DNA from: Propionibacteriaceae bacterium
GTDB taxonomy: Bacteria; Actinomycetota; Actinomycetes; Propionibacteriales; Propionibacteriaceae
DNA length: 7,019 bases
Reading direction: 5' to 3'
Assembly: GCA_031287505.1 (NCBI GenBank)
Contig: JAITSW010000177.1
Coordinates: forward strand, 1-7,019
The notes under the pieces are model-generated. The model made no database searches. It saw nothing but the letters and a program-made list of their open reading frames with translations, and was not told the DNA's origin. The translations under genes and the position numbers were made by a program. Below, piece by piece: positions 6,834 through 7,019 of the stretch. The stretch's first letter is position 1. Every line of letters starts with the position of its first letter.

Positions 6834-7019
6834 GTAGGTCTCATCTTAGTGTTGTCTTGCCAAAAGGCGCGAGCGGTGCGCTGATGGCTGACCACAGAAG
6901 ATTTCACTTGTGGAGGTCAGCGTATCCGCTACTAGGAGATGTGAGAAATGCACAGCTTTAGCTGGGGGTTACTTAGATGGTTTTAATTAGTTGTAATTTC
7001 GTAGTCTTCGTAGCACCTG
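6834..7019. other. Non-coding region upstream of dnaN, possible edge of oriC
   Basis: No gene is recognisable here, and none of the three minus-strand frames at the right edge resembles a DnaA C-terminus. In Actinobacteria oriC commonly lies between dnaA and dnaN, so this may be its dnaN-side edge. Supporting signs are modest: an AT-rich patch at 6981-7000, a 7/9 match to the DnaA box TTGTCCACA on the plus strand at 6888-6896, and a 6/9 match on the minus strand at 6909-6917. Exact TTCGTAG occurs at 6998-7004 and 7007-7013, and a third copy lies at 6831-6837 just outside, next to the dnaN ribosome site. No consensus promoter for dnaN could be picked out. Confidence 0.4.

Noticed and set aside
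6821..6907. N-terminal extension of DnaN from ATG 6907 or 6844
   Set aside because: Neither ATG has a ribosome site, the added residues have no counterpart in DnaN, and GTG 6820 has an excellent one.

Overview
The window is a chromosomal replication-gene cluster, and every gene in it lies on the minus strand. Read in the direction of transcription (right to left), the order is dnaN, recF, dciA (DUF721), gyrB, gyrA. gyrA runs off the left edge. This is the conserved dnaA-proximal block of Actinobacteria. dnaA itself is not visible and would be expected beyond the right edge.

The organism is most likely an actinobacterium of moderate G+C, judged by eye. The reasons are: the DUF721 gene lies between recF and gyrB and has the typical actinobacterial C-terminal tail (APSWKHGKRSVPGRGTRDTYG-like, residues 144-164); GyrB is of the short form and ends [11 protein letters not shown]; DnaN begins KIRLERDVLADAVAWAARSLP; and three of the five genes start with GTG behind a strong Shine-Dalgarno sequence. 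An Actinomycetales/Actinomycetaceae-type host is plausible, but I cannot place the genus. No gnd gene lies between dnaN and recF, unlike in streptomycetes and mycobacteria.

Layout from right to left: 6821-7019 is non-coding DNA upstream of dnaN, with three exact TTCGTAG heptamers, an AT-rich patch and only weak DnaA-box-like sites. It may be the edge of oriC. dnaN (sliding clamp) is 6820-5663. A 113-bp spacer with a run of small inverted repeats follows. recF (recombination/repair ATPase) is 5549-4422. dciA is 4425-3931 and overlaps the recF stop by ATGA. A 400-bp non-coding gap follows (3930-3531). Its distal part is packed with imperfect short repeats, and its proximal part carries a good -10 box for gyrB. 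gyrB is 3530-1446, and gyrA starts at 1434, 11 bp after the gyrB stop, and continues off the window.

The products act together at the replication fork and on DNA topology. The clamp tethers polymerase, DciA is the helicase-loading factor, RecF handles gapped or stalled forks, and GyrA2B2 gyrase removes positive supercoils ahead of the fork. Nothing in the coding part points to mobile DNA, phage, CRISPR or an undescribed system. The least explained stretches are the dciA-gyrB spacer repeats, the dnaN-recF hairpins and the dnaN upstream region, plus an unusual residue in the clamp's C-terminal binding motif.
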